From: Parus major
Lineage: Eukaryota; Chordata; Aves; Passeriformes; Paridae
Direction of reading: 5' to 3'
Length of the DNA stretch: 64,000 bases
NCBI RefSeq assembly: GCF_001522545.3
Contig: NC_031769.1
Coordinates: 15,226,577-15,290,576 of the forward strand
Made by a program: the position numbers and the translations under genes. The notes below the pieces were generated by a model. It was not told the DNA's origin. It saw only the letters and a program-made list of their open reading frames with translations, and searched no databases. Shown here in pieces: positions 26,274-40,000 of the stretch (position 1 is its first letter; every line of letters begins with the position of its first letter).

Positions 26274-26313
26274 AGGGGAGAGAAAGAGAGAAAGAAGTGA
26301 GGAAAGAAAGAGG
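26274..26313 (+). repeat. GA-rich purine tract
   Basis: Forty bases contain only A and G apart from one T at 26298. Such tracts are common in vertebrate non-coding DNA. Confidence 0.85.
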
Positions 26314-27656
26314 CTAGACAGAAAAAAAGAGGATGTGATGCAATGCTCCTGGTGCCTGGGCCCTGTAGCCAAGCCTGGCCACCAGTGTGTCTGGGGAAGG
26401 AGGTGACAGTGACCTCTCCTGCTGCTGAGCTCCACCGAGGTGACTGACCAAGGCTTTGATGGATGGACATCCACTGGTCAGGGCTGACCCTCCTGATGGG
26501 TACATGCTGAACCCTCCCAGCCTGGCATTCCCATCATGACAAATTCTGGCCTCAGAATATACATGGACTGAAATGAGAGCTCCCTATATGATGTCAGACA
26601 CTGGCTCTTTCCTTTCCAAAGCTTCAGATTCAGCACAAAGGACACAGGAGGCATGATGAAAACAATTCAAAACTCTTCTGAGCTTCTGCCTACGGTCATC
26701 CTTGTGAGCTTCTTATTACCTGTAGTTTCCAAGCTCAGTGTCTGAACTGCTGCATCCCCGAGGAGACCTGACCCTTAATGATTATTGTGCCTTCTGTGTC
26801 CATATTGAATCAGAATCCTGTTAACACCAAAACACCCAAAGTTTCTGGGTGTTTTGAAGCTCTCACTGTTTTTCAAAAATAATCAAGGGCTTCTCTTTCC
26901 AACACTTCCTATTACAGTTCCTAATTCCCTGCTCTTCCCCACTGCATGTGGGCTACAGCTTTTCCTCTCTCTCTGAACAGCAGGCTGGGACTCCAACTCC
27001 TTCACAGATTTACAGGGCTAGAAGCTTGGAGAACAAGGCTGGGTAATTAAAACAGAGAAAGTTGATTATGTTCCTCCCTGGGGACAAGGCATATTGTTTC
27101 TGAGCTGCTGAGCTTCAGACAGCACCAGCAGCAAACTCAGCTAATGCTGGCATGTCCAAAGGGGTACAGCCTTCCTCAAGCAGCTCCAGCCATGGACCAG
27201 CATTGGAGGGACTGTCTGCACAGTGAAAGCCCACATATGAAGGCCCATATGGAGTGAAGGGATGTCCTGGGGTGGTAGGGACAGGAAGCCCTAGTCCTCT
27301 CCATGCCACAGGCCCGGTGTCTGGCCTCAGCAGGGCAGAAATGCTGCATCTCTAATGCACAAACAGATCTGCCAGGGAGGGGCACAGGAACTGTCTCAGT
27401 GGGAAACAACAAAATTCAGCAGCAGCTGTACATAAAGAAAGTTCAGAAAGTGCAGAATCAACCCTAAGAAGGTTCTGAACAAGTTCTTGTGGTAGTAAAA
27501 CAAAGTCTTACATCTAGAAAGAGATATTTGTACACCAGGGATCACAGCAACTCCCTTCTTGCCTGCTAACCCTCCTCACCAATGTGCAGCTGCTTCCCTC
27601 CCATGGGCAGGGAATCCTGGCCATTAGGCTTCCAAAGACCACACTGAGGACTCTAT

Positions 27657-27706
27657 CACCTCCCCTGCCTTCTCCCCTCTTTGTTTCTCCCCTCTCTTTC
27701 CTTTTC
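27657..27706 (+). repeat. CT-rich pyrimidine tract
   Basis: The block is almost all C and T, with a few purine interruptions. It could look like a splice polypyrimidine tract but is not followed by a convincing exon. Confidence 0.75.
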
Positions 27707-28324
27707 GTGACACATGCATCTCCTATGCAGGGTTTTTTGTTATCAACATTTCCATCTTCTGTTCTTTTCACGTTGTTTTGTCCACTTGTTTCTTAATTCC
27801 TCCACAGTTTGGAAAAGCTAAAGGCACACAGTCAGTTCTGCCTCCAGTATGTACTCAAGGAGCCAAAAGTATGCAATGTAAATTAGCTTTAAAAGAAAAT
27901 GTTATTTCATTAAATAACATGGCTGTCTGCCACTCAGAAGTGTCCTCTTGCAACATATCCTGGTGATCTCACAGACATGTATGTTATTCACTCAAAAGAA
28001 CTGCATGACATATTTGAATAATGCCTGTTAAACTTTTTTTAAAGAATAAGACACCTAAACCATATTCAGTAAATTGAAACTGGACCAAAAAACAACCCCA
28101 TGATTTGAAATTACTTACACTTCCTTGGCAAAATGTGTATATTTTCTTAGTTTCTTTCTATCCATGTCTTCTGTTTCAATATAAATTATTCAGTTGGGCA
28201 TATTCAGTCTTAAAAAACCAGTTTTTTTGCTTAAAGCATGAAAAGTACAAAAGACAAGGCATGTGTTTTTTTCTGAGCTTGCAGCACACTTGAATGTTCA
28301 ATGAAAGGACCAGACTGCCAGCAT

Positions 28325-28553
28325 AGGCTGAGACTGAGGGAGTGCAAGCTGGTTATAATGAACAGCTTCTTAGGAGCTGGAACAGGCTCCCCATGGACAT
28401 GATCATGGCAGCAAGCTTATCAGAGTTCAGGAATTGTTTGGACAATGGTCTCAGGCACATGGTGTGATTTTTGGGGTTGCTTGCTGCAGATCCAGGAGCT
28501 GGACTGAATGATCCTGGTGGGTCACTTCCAGCTCTGGCTATTTTATTATTCTA
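28325..28553 (+). mobile_element. CR1 LINE 3' end fragment
   Basis: The plus strand matches the CR1 3' region: 'ggaacaggctcccc', 'atggtctcaggcacatggtg', 'gagctggactgaatgatcct' and 'ggtgggtcacttccagctct', ending in a decayed octamer tail (ATTTTATTATTCTAG) near 28553. About 230 bp remain, covering the last part of ORF2 and the 3' untranslated region. It differs clearly in text from the 14213 copy, so it probably belongs to another CR1 subfamily. I cannot name the subfamily from memory. Confidence 0.9.
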
Positions 28554-31500
28554 GTTAAGCAGATAGGAGATCAAGTAATAAAAAAGAGACCTTCTGGACA
28601 TTTTCTATCCCTCTTGGAAGGTCTCACTGCTGAGGGCTGTCAAAGGAGCTGCATGGAACAAGAGAAGGGTTTCACACAGCAGCAGAGTGTAAAACCAGTG
28701 CGTCATCCCAGGGCCTCCCTCGTGAGTCATCCCTTGGAGAAAACACGTCCAGCTCTGCCCTGAGCACCAGCACTCCCTTGCTGTCCCACCTTCCCCACTG
28801 GCCCATGGCATCCTCCAGCTCCTGGTGCAGCCAGAGTTCCACGCCTGCCCAAACCTCCAGCTGTGAGATGCAATACACATCCATGCAGGTTTTGTGTCTC
28901 CTGGAGCACAAGCTGGGTCCAACGTGAGAGTCCTTCTTGTTTGTGTCCTAAGCTGGCTCCAGCTGTGCCCTACAAGTGGACAGTCATCTCTGCACAAGGC
29001 ATCACCCAAGAGACAGGGAATATGTCTGGGGATCTGTGCCTCTCGTCACAGAGACCTCTCCTGAAAGCCTTCCCATGTGATTCAGAGAAACAAGCATCTT
29101 TATTTGTGATGATGTGATGTCTCTCTTACATATATTTAAAGGCCTGAGATATAAACTTCTTCACAGAAGTCAAAACAAAAAATATGATGTTGACTCTGCT
29201 GACCCACTTGAAAGACTTGTGTATAGTGGGAATTGTGACCTTGTTGTCACCATTTTTGGAATTACTTCTTATTTTCAAGGTACTAACTGCAAGCAAGTGA
29301 TGATTTTGCAGCAATCTTCCTAAAGTTAGTAGGAAGATTTAGCTGGGTCCTGGATTTGCTTTGGATGAGCCGTAGCAATTCTCTGGGTTATTTGTTAACT
29401 GTTTGCATCAACTGCTTACTTCTGGTGGTATGTGACTGCTGATTGCAGACACACGATGCTGCTGTTGAACCCCAGCCAGTGCCCAAGCAGGGCTTTTTCC
29501 AAGGACATGTGTGTACTTGCAGAAAGAGAGGGATGACAGATGAGAAGACTCTTGTGGTTTGTTTTTCCATGTAAACAAAAATGCTTTTTCATAAACACAA
29601 CCAAGGATGCAGGGAGCTACAGCAGGAAAACAATCTTAGGAAAACTGCTCTTGGCTGCAAAGTTTATTCTCCTTCCCCAAAAACATTAATGAGTTGATAC
29701 TTAGCACTCAACTCTGTGCATGCCCTTAGAACTGTACCAGAGTGGGATGTGTTCAGAGATGCCTGGATCACTTCTCACAGACATTACAACCACTAGCTGT
29801 AGACTTCTGATTAGAGCACAGGTTAAAACCCCTACATTTGAGATCCTGATTTCCCTTAGGAGTCTGACAGAGAGAGGTTTGTCCCTGCAGAGACTACTTG
29901 TGTTAGGAGTCTAAGTTCAATCACACAAACAGTCTGTCACCCACCCTCAGATTCACTCAGATACTGGAGAAGGGTTGTTCTTCACCCACAGCCAGCTTTT
30001 ACACACACAGGCAAATGCAGGCTGTGCATGGAAGTTTTTCAAAGCTGAAGGGCTGTAAAACATCCCAGCAACAGGGGATTCTGGAGCCTAGGGGAGAGAG
30101 AGAAACAATAAAGTAAGTTTTAAATGGATGGTTCCTGAAGCTAGTTCCTGCAGTGCTGCAAAACCTGAGTCCATGATCTCCGAGGCTACCTCCAGACACA
30201 GCTACTGGGAAATACCACATTAGAAAGCTGTAGAATATCCTCTTCATACTGCTTAGCTTGAACAGGGAGAAAGATGCTGGAGATTGGGGGCTGCCCTCAG
30301 TAGTGGCAGAGATGGGGCTGGGGGCCATGGGTGGGCATTGCTGTGCAGATCACCCCATCTGTTTTCAGTGAGCATCCCTCAGCCCTTCTGCCCAGCACAG
30401 GCTGCCCTTACTGGCCAGGTTAGTGACTCAATAGCCCACTTATTTGGAACATATGACAGACACTTACCACATACCCTAAATATCCTCAATAGCTGGCATT
30501 TCTGAGACTCAGGCTCCTTTTTAACACCCCAAAGCTCTTAGTAAAGGTTAGGCCTCTATATAGGAAGTGAAGTTTTACACTTTCCACTAACATTTTATAT
30601 AGTATTTTTATTACTGATTGTAGCATAGCACTTGTGGTCTCATAGGCCCCCTTGCAGTTTGCAGCCTTAAAAATAGATATTTTTTTGTTGACGGAAGAAA
30701 ATGCTTATTGGGACATTTAGGCACTTTAAGGAAAAAAAGCCCAGTGTTTGCAGCTGGCTCCATTTACTGATTAGAGTTTCATTAGCCATGGTAATAGTAT
30801 TCCTGCTAGTAAATACTTGCTGGAGTATTTACTTTACAATGCTAAAACATTGCTAGAAAACAATACTCTCCTCTGTTTTCTCATTCTCAATAAAGTTACC
30901 ATAAGATTACAGAGGAGTAATAGATTCCAGTGGAGGGCTACGCTGGGGTTACACACAAATATACTTCTACACACACACACCCCTGATTATCTCCATGCAT
31001 TATCTCATTCACATGATTAGCAGCCATTATTTAACCAACTTTCTTCTTGCTTTTATACAAACAGGAGGTCTGCCTATATAATCAAAACATTTTCTCCACA
31101 CAGCGAGTATTCCATTTTCTGACTGGGAGAGTCAACATCTGACCCAGAACTGTAATTAACCATTTAAGTCTTAAAGAGCAGTAAGGAGTAAAGATAGAAA
31201 GTTTTGCATGAGTGAAGTTCTGGGGAATAGGGATGAGGACCCTGGCAGTACAGGACAGGGACAGACAGCAGGCAGTGGTTTCCAAGTCTCATTGTTCCCT
31301 GAAATTTTGTTTCTTTGTGCCATCCATCTCCTCATCTCCCCACACATCCATAGAGTCCTCAAGCAGAGCCTGCTCTGCCATCATAGCTCTGTTTTACATC
31401 AGTACCTTGTTATCTCAAAGCTAGCTCCTTTTTTCTTTAGTTCTTTTATTTTGTATCCCTGAGAAATTCATCTAAATTTAAGAGCCTTCTGTCATCTCCT

Positions 31501-34500
31501 ACAGGCTTTTCCCTTTTGTAAAACACCTGCAACTCTAACATACTCTTCAGACTGAGCAGAAATTAAAAAGGGTCTGAATGTCTCAGAAGTTTGCCCTATA
31601 AGATAAGAAAATAATATAAAATCATGGTATGGCTTCACTGGAGCAAAAATTTAATCTGATTATACATCTGTCTGGCTTTCTTACATCTCTTTCCAGGCTA
31701 AGCTTGTGTTTATCTGCACTTTGAAAGAAGTCCCTTCCTTGGAGACAGTATCGCCCACTCACTGAAAAGCACAAAAAAATTATTTAGAAAGATTACTTTT
31801 TACCAGAAAGTTACCTCTGCTTGACCCTACTTTTCCACAGATGGAACCCTACTCAAACGCTTTTTGCATTGATAACAGTATTTGATATCCATCAAGGAGG
31901 TGTTTAAAATTTGCAATGCTATCAGGTGTATCTGCAGGGATTGTTAAGTGTTTGGGAACTTAACAGTACTGAGGCTTTCACTGACTGGAAAAAGAAAGTG
32001 TATCAATTTTAAAATATACCAGCTTACAAAGAAAATGCTTTGTTAGGGATTTTTCTTTAAAAGTCTTACTGAGGTTTGTACTGTCAATAAACACTCACTG
32101 ATGGACTGAATTAATTTCCCTGTGTGATCAGAACACATGATGTGTTTGATAATGGAATTACAGAACACTCTGCTCTCGTAAGGATGTTGCTGCAATCAAA
32201 TATTCTCTTCTGAGTCTGGCACAGCTGACATATGAGTGTGCACAGGAAGGAAGGAAGATGCATTTGCCTTGGGATGGCAAGGGAAGCCAGTGAAGCAGGC
32301 AGCTGCAAGCAGGCAGTGGAAGATTATAAGGGAAGGGTGGCCCAGACAGATTAACAAATTGAGGGAACAGGGAAGGGAGGATTGGTGGGATCTGGCTGGC
32401 TGCATCAGCAATCCTTACTCTGAGCACCCGACAGCAGGCACACAGGAGAAGTCCAGGTCTCATTCTGACTGAGCTATGATGCAGCATCTGGCACAAGCAA
32501 TAAAATGAAGTGTAGCAGCAGCAGCCTGTGTCTGTATGTGCTTAGTCAAGGTGTGCATGGTGACACTGAGCTGCAGCAGCTGAGCAGCCAGGCTCCCAGC
32601 AGGTCCTTGTGGGACCTCCCCAAGAGAGGAGCTGCTGGCAGATGAATGCTCCTGCACACCAGTGTCCCTCTGGCCACACCCAAGCCAGCAAGCAAATCCA
32701 TCCTGGCAAGCCAGGGCATGAGCCAGTGTTGCCTGACGCAGAATAATGAGAAATAGGTTACAGCGGCCGAGGTCCTGTTTTTGTCTTTCTCCTTCCATTT
32801 TCCTGGATGCAAGCTGAGCTGTGAGTGCAACAGACAGAGGGCTAATTTGGCATCTTTGCCAGATGGACTCACAGGCAATTGGTGACCCCAGAGTGAGTCC
32901 CAGAGGAGTCAGATCTGACTGACATTTGGTCACTGCAGCTGCAGGGCCAGGGAGCAGGTAAAGCTGTTTGGCCAGCAGCAGCAGGAGCACCCAGCCTTTG
33001 GCACCGCTGCAGTCCTCTGGCCCATGGCAACATCCGTGCCCTGCCCCTTCCCCAGGAGCATCCCTCGGCAGTGCAGCTTGGTGAGGCGCTGTGAGATGTT
33101 CATATTTTCCCATGGGTTTTACTGGTAAGGACAGACAAGCCTAAAAGCTTTCCACAACTTCTCAATTTACTGTTTTCAGGAAGCCCTGACACATGGAAAT
33201 TAACAAGCCAAAGCACCATCCTTTGGTATTACCCACTGTAGCTGCATTCAGGCATTTTCCACCCTAAGAACAGTCAGTGATTTTCCTCTTCCACACATGG
33301 AGAAAAAGGCACTTTCAAAAAAGCCCAGGGAATGGTGAGGACAAAGTTTTTCAAAAACAGCAGGAACATGTGGGATTTCCAGCCTTTCTGTTTTATCAAG
33401 GTACATTGTCCTGGGAATTGTGACAGAGACAGATGGTAAAGTTTCTTTCTTCGAATTTTATAGCCTGTATTCATTTACCAAGCTGAGCCAGCATTAAAAT
33501 GTGTATTCATCTTCCATTTATTGCACTGTGCATCACCACCTTGGGTCACAATGCTATTTTTGTCAGTTTACTATTTTTGAAAGGAGGCAGACACACACAT
33601 TTTAAAAGCCTCCTTCTCATTTAATCTCAGCCACTGACATGCCTTTGAAGATTTGGTTTTGAAGGGATGTGGTATCAGTGATCTTGACAAACAATTCAGT
33701 TTGCCCACTGCCAGCCGGGGACTGTGCACACAAGTTTGCTTTTACTAACTGCAGAAATACAAGCAGAACAGACTTACAGTAGGTATATAAACAAGAAGGT
33801 CACAAGGTTAATGTTTGACTCTAATCCTAATGACTTTTTTTGAGCCACGCACAAAGCATGACACCAGAAAGAATCCACTAACAAAGTAAAGATAAACAAG
33901 TACAAGAGCACAACCCTCCTTTGTACACCAGCTTCAGAAGTTGCACAAAGGTATTTAAAGAACAAATAAAAATACCCTGGTTTTATAATAGACGTAACTT
34001 TATCCATTCCTTTCCATTATATGTGCAATAAATTGCTCCAAGGTGCCAATAAATATCAGAGGAACTTGGTGGTTTATAAATGTTTTGAAAAAATAGAAAC
34101 TATTGCTTAAATAATCACTGTATGGAGAAAATACTCTTCCACAAAATCTATTAAACACGGTTAATGAACTAGCAGGAAAAAGTTTCAAACCTATTCCTCC
34201 AACTTCTAATTCAGAACAATACTTTCAAGCTGAGTTTCAGACAAAAATAATGAGGAAAGTTGCTGAATATGGTCTGAGCGAACATAAATTGAGTCAACTG
34301 TTTACATAAATGTTTGCAAGCTGAGACAAATACATTCTGGATTGTTTAGTTGTGTGCAAGGTGATTCGAAATACAGCAACTATATTATGGCTGTTAGAAA
34401 AACTTTGTCAAAATAAAGCAATATTGCTAAGGGCTCTTGAGACACAGATAGCAGACCCAGGCCAGTAAACAAGCCCCAAAAGAACTGCACATAGTTTACA

Positions 34501-35177
34501 AAATATACAAATGCCTCCAGCAAATCTATTCGCATTTCTTTCCACAGAAAAATGTAAAACCTTATCAGAAGACTGCTTCTGTGCCCAGAATATTTGCTCT
34601 GTTTTGGGACAGTTTACTTTGGCAACTTACTCAGTTTTGTATCTGTAATTAAATAATGAAGATGAGACAATGTGACTCTGGAGAGATCATAGGAAACTGC
34701 ATCTTATCTGTTTCCCTTTTATTTACAGAGCTCTTCATGTTTTGGCCTCCCTAATGCATTTTTCATTAAAGGAGAGCAAGCTTGACACACAACCTTCTCC
34801 GTCAGCGCACGCAAGAACTGTCATCCAGAGGCAAAGTCAGGCATTTTCTACCACTTCAGCTTCTCCCCATTAGCAGTTTTTCAGTGATTTCTGCTATTTT
34901 AGATGATAGACATATCTCCCAGTGCTGCCTTGCTCCGTGATGGGAAAGAAATTCAAGACCACTTCTGGTTCTGCAGCAGTAACGCCCGAGTGACTCTCTT
35001 AGCTAGAATTCAGGTCACATCTACTTCAATATGAGCATACATTATTTCCAGCATGGCAGTACCCTGGTGCTCAACATTGCCCCATTGAGGGGGCACTGTA
35101 GACCCCTGACAGTGTTTTGCTGCCAAGAGAGATGTCTCTGCTAATCCCCAGCTGAAATATTTACCCAGAGCAACATA

Positions 35178-35212
35178 TGAAATCCCATGGAGGGGGATTT
35201 GAAATCCCATGG
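35178..35212. repeat. 22-bp-period direct duplication
   Basis: TGAAATCCCATGG occurs at 35178-35190 and again at 35200-35212, separated by AGGGGGATT. Confidence 0.85.
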
Positions 35213-36965
35213 CAGCTGGAGATTTGGAGAGCTGGATGGCTCTCAAATGCTGCTCAAGGAGAGACCATGAACCTCATGCTGTGTGGCACTGCCTCCTCCA
35301 GGGTAGTCTTGGGCCCAGAGGGGTGGTGGGCAGTTTGCATGGTGACACCTCCCAGAAGGCAGAGGCAGAGCCCTGCTGGTGTGGGCTGTGCTACAGCAAG
35401 GCAGCAGCAGAATCCTTCAGCTGCAGATGGAGCAGGATTGAGCTCAGCTGACATCTGAAAGGTGAGTGCTCAGTCTGCTGGGGTCATCTTGGCTACCTCT
35501 GTGGGCAGTGGAGTAACCATCCACCCACATCAGCAGTCTCCCTCCCCTGGGACACAGGGATAACTAGCTCCAAATTAGGTGGGACTTAGTCACAGGGTGG
35601 ATGCCTGTTTCTGGATGTGAGCTCTCTCCACATGCTTTCTGCCATCCAAAATACCTCTCTAGAAGGACCAGCTTCTCTACTGAATGATAAAGACAATCTG
35701 GGGTGCCTAAATTAGCTGTAAACTCCAGCATGGCACTTACTAAAACTAAAAAAGGTGCATCCCACAATTATTGATCTGCTACTCAGACCTTCTGGGGAAA
35801 CCACCACATAGTGCCTCTGCAAGGTACCATGAGGAGGGCATCATGATCCTGAACCAGAGGGAAAGAACTGCTCTGCAACCATCTTGTCCAAAGGCTGGTG
35901 TGGAGGTGACTGGGAGATGACAGGAGACCATGATGGCTCTCAAGCCACAACCATTTTTGAATGAACCCCTTAGGCCCACATAAGTGAGGAGTTTGGACTT
36001 CACCCAGTATATTGGCATCAATGGAGGTTGATGTGAAGGCTTGGGCTGTGAAGAGAGGAGTGGTTTGATTTCTTATCAACCAAAATCAGCTCATGGTTGT
36101 GTGCAATACTTTATAACAGCAGTACTGTAAATTACCTTCCAGCCAGAAGGCTCTTTCTTTTTACTCTATCACTATTTCAGCAATCTCTCTGCTGTTACTC
36201 TGATAAGGAGATTTAGAAATATTCATATTTTCTGATCAGCAGCCTGGAAATTTCTCGACATAAAATGCAACTTTCACAAGATTCCTACTGGGATGCAGTA
36301 GTGGGAAATCTGTCATCAATAACCACTGCAACAGCAGGCCCATAAAACATGCTTACCAGGGCCAGGATTCACCAACCAGCTGCCCACTGATGGATGTGCA
36401 TTTCAGAGAATTAATTATCTTTATAAAGATGCCCCTGTTTGTGGTGCCCCCTTGGTGACGGGATGGGCACATGAGTCTTAGGTTTACATGGGAGATTTAA
36501 AGAGCTGTAGCACTTTTCTCCCCACCTCCCCCTGGCCAGCCCAGCCACCAGCACAGCACAGCAGGCAGCACTCTCCCACCAGCCTCCCCTGCCCAAGGGA
36601 TGGTGGCTCTCACAGTCTTGGTGGAGCTGCAGCGAGAGGCATCAGTCTGGTCAATACCAGTGGGTTCTCTACACAAACTGCACTTTGATTGCCTCCAAAT
36701 GCCCTGTGAGCAAAACCCCTTCCCACCCTGGGAGCTTTGCACTTACAGGCTTAGCAGGGCATTCTGGCAGGAAAATATTAACACAAGTCCCAGAGTAAAA
36801 ACGCCATAGAAAAGTGACCATAAGAACATAATTTCTGTTCTTCTTGACACAAATTTCTTTCAAATTCCTGAGCATCAATGCTCTGAGACAGGCAGAGATA
36901 TGTTTGAAAACTAACTTCTCGTTAGGGATGGGAATTGGACAGCTCAAACATTCTTGTGACAAGGC

Positions 36966-36978
36966 AAAAAAAAAAAAA
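36966..36978 (+). repeat. A13 homopolymer
   Basis: Thirteen consecutive adenines. No retroposed sequence was recognised immediately upstream, so there is no support for a processed pseudogene tail. Confidence 0.95.
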
Positions 36979-37000
36979 GTAGAAACGGGTTGTCTCCTTG

Positions 37001-40000
37001 TCATCATGAGCTAGGATGTGTCAAGAATTTGCTTCCATAATGAAGAAAACCATTCTCAACCTGTAGAATAAATTAACATGTTTTAAAACAATATATAAAC
37101 TTGTATCACAACTGACAGACAATCTGTGTCAGAGTAGCTTCAATTTAAAACGATCAAGTATCACCAGTATTCCCTCTGGATTCACAGTGATACTGCTTCA
37201 GTCATATTCTTGGCTCTTTCTGTCCTCTTGTGAGTTGCCTCTGCCACACAACCGTGGAAATCTGATTTTAAACTCACACACTCAGGTGTTTCCAAGTATG
37301 ATAAATTTTGTATGAAATGAGAAACTCCCAGGGGTGCCAGGAGATGGTGTTTCAAGGCTCTTTAGCAAGAGACAACAGGATAAGTCCCTGTACACTGGGG
37401 GAAAAAGACCAAGACACAAGATTTTCTAATGTGTCTCTCAAATGATGAAGTACAATGTAAACTTTTTAGCCAGCCAATATCTCTCAACGGCCTAAAAATT
37501 TCTGAGAATAAAAAAATATCTGTAGGTAGGCTAGAAATGCAAATTTTAAACATTTGCTGTAACCTCAATTCTCTTGAGTTGCTACTCTGTTTCTCTCTAA
37601 ATAGTTATCTTTCCCTGGCTGCTTGCCGACCTCAGGAGCATCTTTCCACTAGCCTGGGAGCTGGATAAAGGACTCTACTGCATCAGCAAACACAATACAG
37701 ACTAAGAGACAGGACAGCACATAGGTCAACTCAATGAATGTGCTGTTATTCAGGCACATAAACCAGAAAGGTCCTTGCTACTACTTATGTTGTGACACAG
37801 AGGCTCTGACTTGAATTTTTGTGGAATAAGTGGCTGGAAAAGCCCAGGCAATGGTGTGGCCAAAGTCTTGGCACCTTGTGTAAGCTCGAAGAGGACTAGT
37901 GGTGTCCTGAAAAGGGCACCTCCTGATTATACCAGGCTCAAAACTCTCTAAGAATTTCTCTAAACAAACCATCTGGTTAGCCCCACACACCCACTTATTT
38001 TGCCCAATTTTAGACAGATTCAAATTGACAAACATTTTCCAGAGCTCTGACCTGTCCCAGTCTGCCCATCTCTGGCTTCTCCTCTAATTAACAAGGGTTT
38101 TCTCCGGAAAGATCTATTACACATCTATTCTAAGCAAAAACTAAACAAGCAGAGGCTGTTCCCATCCAGAGCCCACCGCAGGGAGGGACCCATGAGATCT
38201 CTGATGATAAACAGCAACCTGCAATCTGCTCCCATTTCCCCACGGTCATCAGCAAAATGGAGAGTTTGCTCCCCTTGCAAACTCGTCACATGCTGCCAAA
38301 GCAGAACATACACCTCAGTATGCAGACCAGCAGCCCCAGGGAGGACAGAAACAAAAATGCAAAGGGAGGATTCGTTTTCTCCCAATGATGTCAAAAAGCT
38401 ATTGTATCCTGCTTCATGATGTGGCCAGGAATGCTGGAGGCTCCTAAGAGGATGAAGACTTTTCTTCACCTTAGAAGAGATACTGCAGATCAGCTTGTCA
38501 CAAGCCCTGGGCTCCTGATTTAAAACATGCAGAAAAGTCAGTTTTTTGGCATTTTCCTGAATCTAATATCCATTCCCATTTCTCATTCCCACTCTGGTGC
38601 TGAATTGCACAGTGCCAACACCACTCTTTCTGTGGTAAGATCATGCACAGATTAAGAAGATAACTCATCTTTTAAAATGTCAGAATTTTTTTTTTTAGTT
38701 TTTTTGTTAAATCTGTATTTACTTTCAATTGGATTCACAGTGTAGCCTCCAAAGGCATGAGCCAGCATTGGTGGGGAGTTGTGCAGGGCAGGACTGAGAG
38801 CAAGAGGTAGAAACAGCGTAGAGAGCATTTCCACCCAGCATTGGTTACTGTGAAACCAAAATGTCCCACCAAGACAGCTTGGCCATGGTGAGTGCAAGGA
38901 TGTCAGCACTGTAGGAGCTCCCTATTGCCTGGCTGGGCTTGATGAGCATGAGCTGTGCAGTGGAGGGATAAATCCAGCATGAGTGGAAATGGAAAAAATG
39001 CTCACGACCTGTGGGGTAGCTCCATCACCCACTCCTTATCCAGGTTTTCAAGGGTGACATTGGACTGCCCTCAACACCTGTGCTCCCCTGGGACCATCTA
39101 GATGCACCAAGGCAGAGTGGAGCCATTAAACCATTAAACTTTGAAGAGTAGGGTGGGATCCATTCCAAGAAAGATGCTCAGAGCAAGAGGCTACATAGAG
39201 ATTGGACATCACTCTTTTTCTGCAGTTCTAATTTACCAGTCAATAGTCAGAAAAGGGACTCAAAGCACAAAACTGTGTGAAGCTCAAGATCAGGGTCCAC
39301 AAAAAAGGGCATGCAGCAGTGAATGTGTCCAATGTTTGCCAGTGATCTGAGCACAGTGCTAGAAGAGCAACCAGGAGTTACTTATCAGAGCAATGGATAC
39401 TCCAGATCCTGTCAACAAAAGGATTCAGCCTGAAAGCCAGTGGGGCCATTAGTCATGTTCAGCTACTTCACAAACCATGGTGTCCCCAGGAAACCTGATA
39501 CAGAACAAAGCAGATCAAAAGGTGATGAAGGTTTCCAGAGGTGATCCAAGAAAGCATGTGGAAAATGTCTGCATGAAAAAAGCACATGGGAAAAGGCACA
39601 GTTTGTAACAGTACTGGGGGAAGAAAATACAATGGTAAAGTGATTTTTTTTGAGCTGCAAGCTACATACAAGCTAAGAGGATATGTGCTGGCTTCAGATA
39701 CACTCCCTCAAGCATTAGCAGCTCCCTGCCAGAGCACCTCCTAAATGTCATGGTCTGACAAAGTCCTGCCAGCTCACAGACAAAACGCATCAGGGATTCC
39801 CATGTAACTTCTGGGCATGAGATGCTGTAGAAAATGTCTGTAGCCAAGGGGGACCAAGGCAGAATATTCCTAAACTCTGTCAGGAAAGCCAGGCAAAGTC
39901 TCGGTGCTCAGTGGGTTTTGTTTGATGGCAGGGTGACCACATCACCAATACAGAGCAATGCTTTGCAGAGAGTACAAGAAAGACAGATAGTGATTTAAAT

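Larger units (their letters stand above)
20873..28324. other. Unique non-coding sequence, no gene recognised
   Basis: Apart from the simple repeats listed separately, nothing recognisable was found. Open frames do not exceed about 103 codons. The 26000-27400 part is richer in GC than its surroundings but is not CpG-rich. Confidence 0.65.
28554..37000. other. Unique non-coding sequence, no gene recognised
   Basis: This holds a short (AC)6 at 30969-30980, a GC-richer patch at about 32540-33110 carrying the longest open frame of the window, a small tandem duplication at 35178-35212 and an A13 run at 36966-36978. No transposon or exon could be supported. Confidence 0.6.

Noticed and set aside
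36966..36978. A13 as tail of a processed pseudogene
   Set aside because: No coding-like sequence lies upstream and no flanking target-site duplication was seen.
38125..38469. Minus-strand frame containing a Phe-Ala-Asp-Asp text like a reverse transcriptase box
   Set aside because: None of the neighbouring reverse transcriptase blocks is present, and the DNA does not match CR1 on either side; a chance match.
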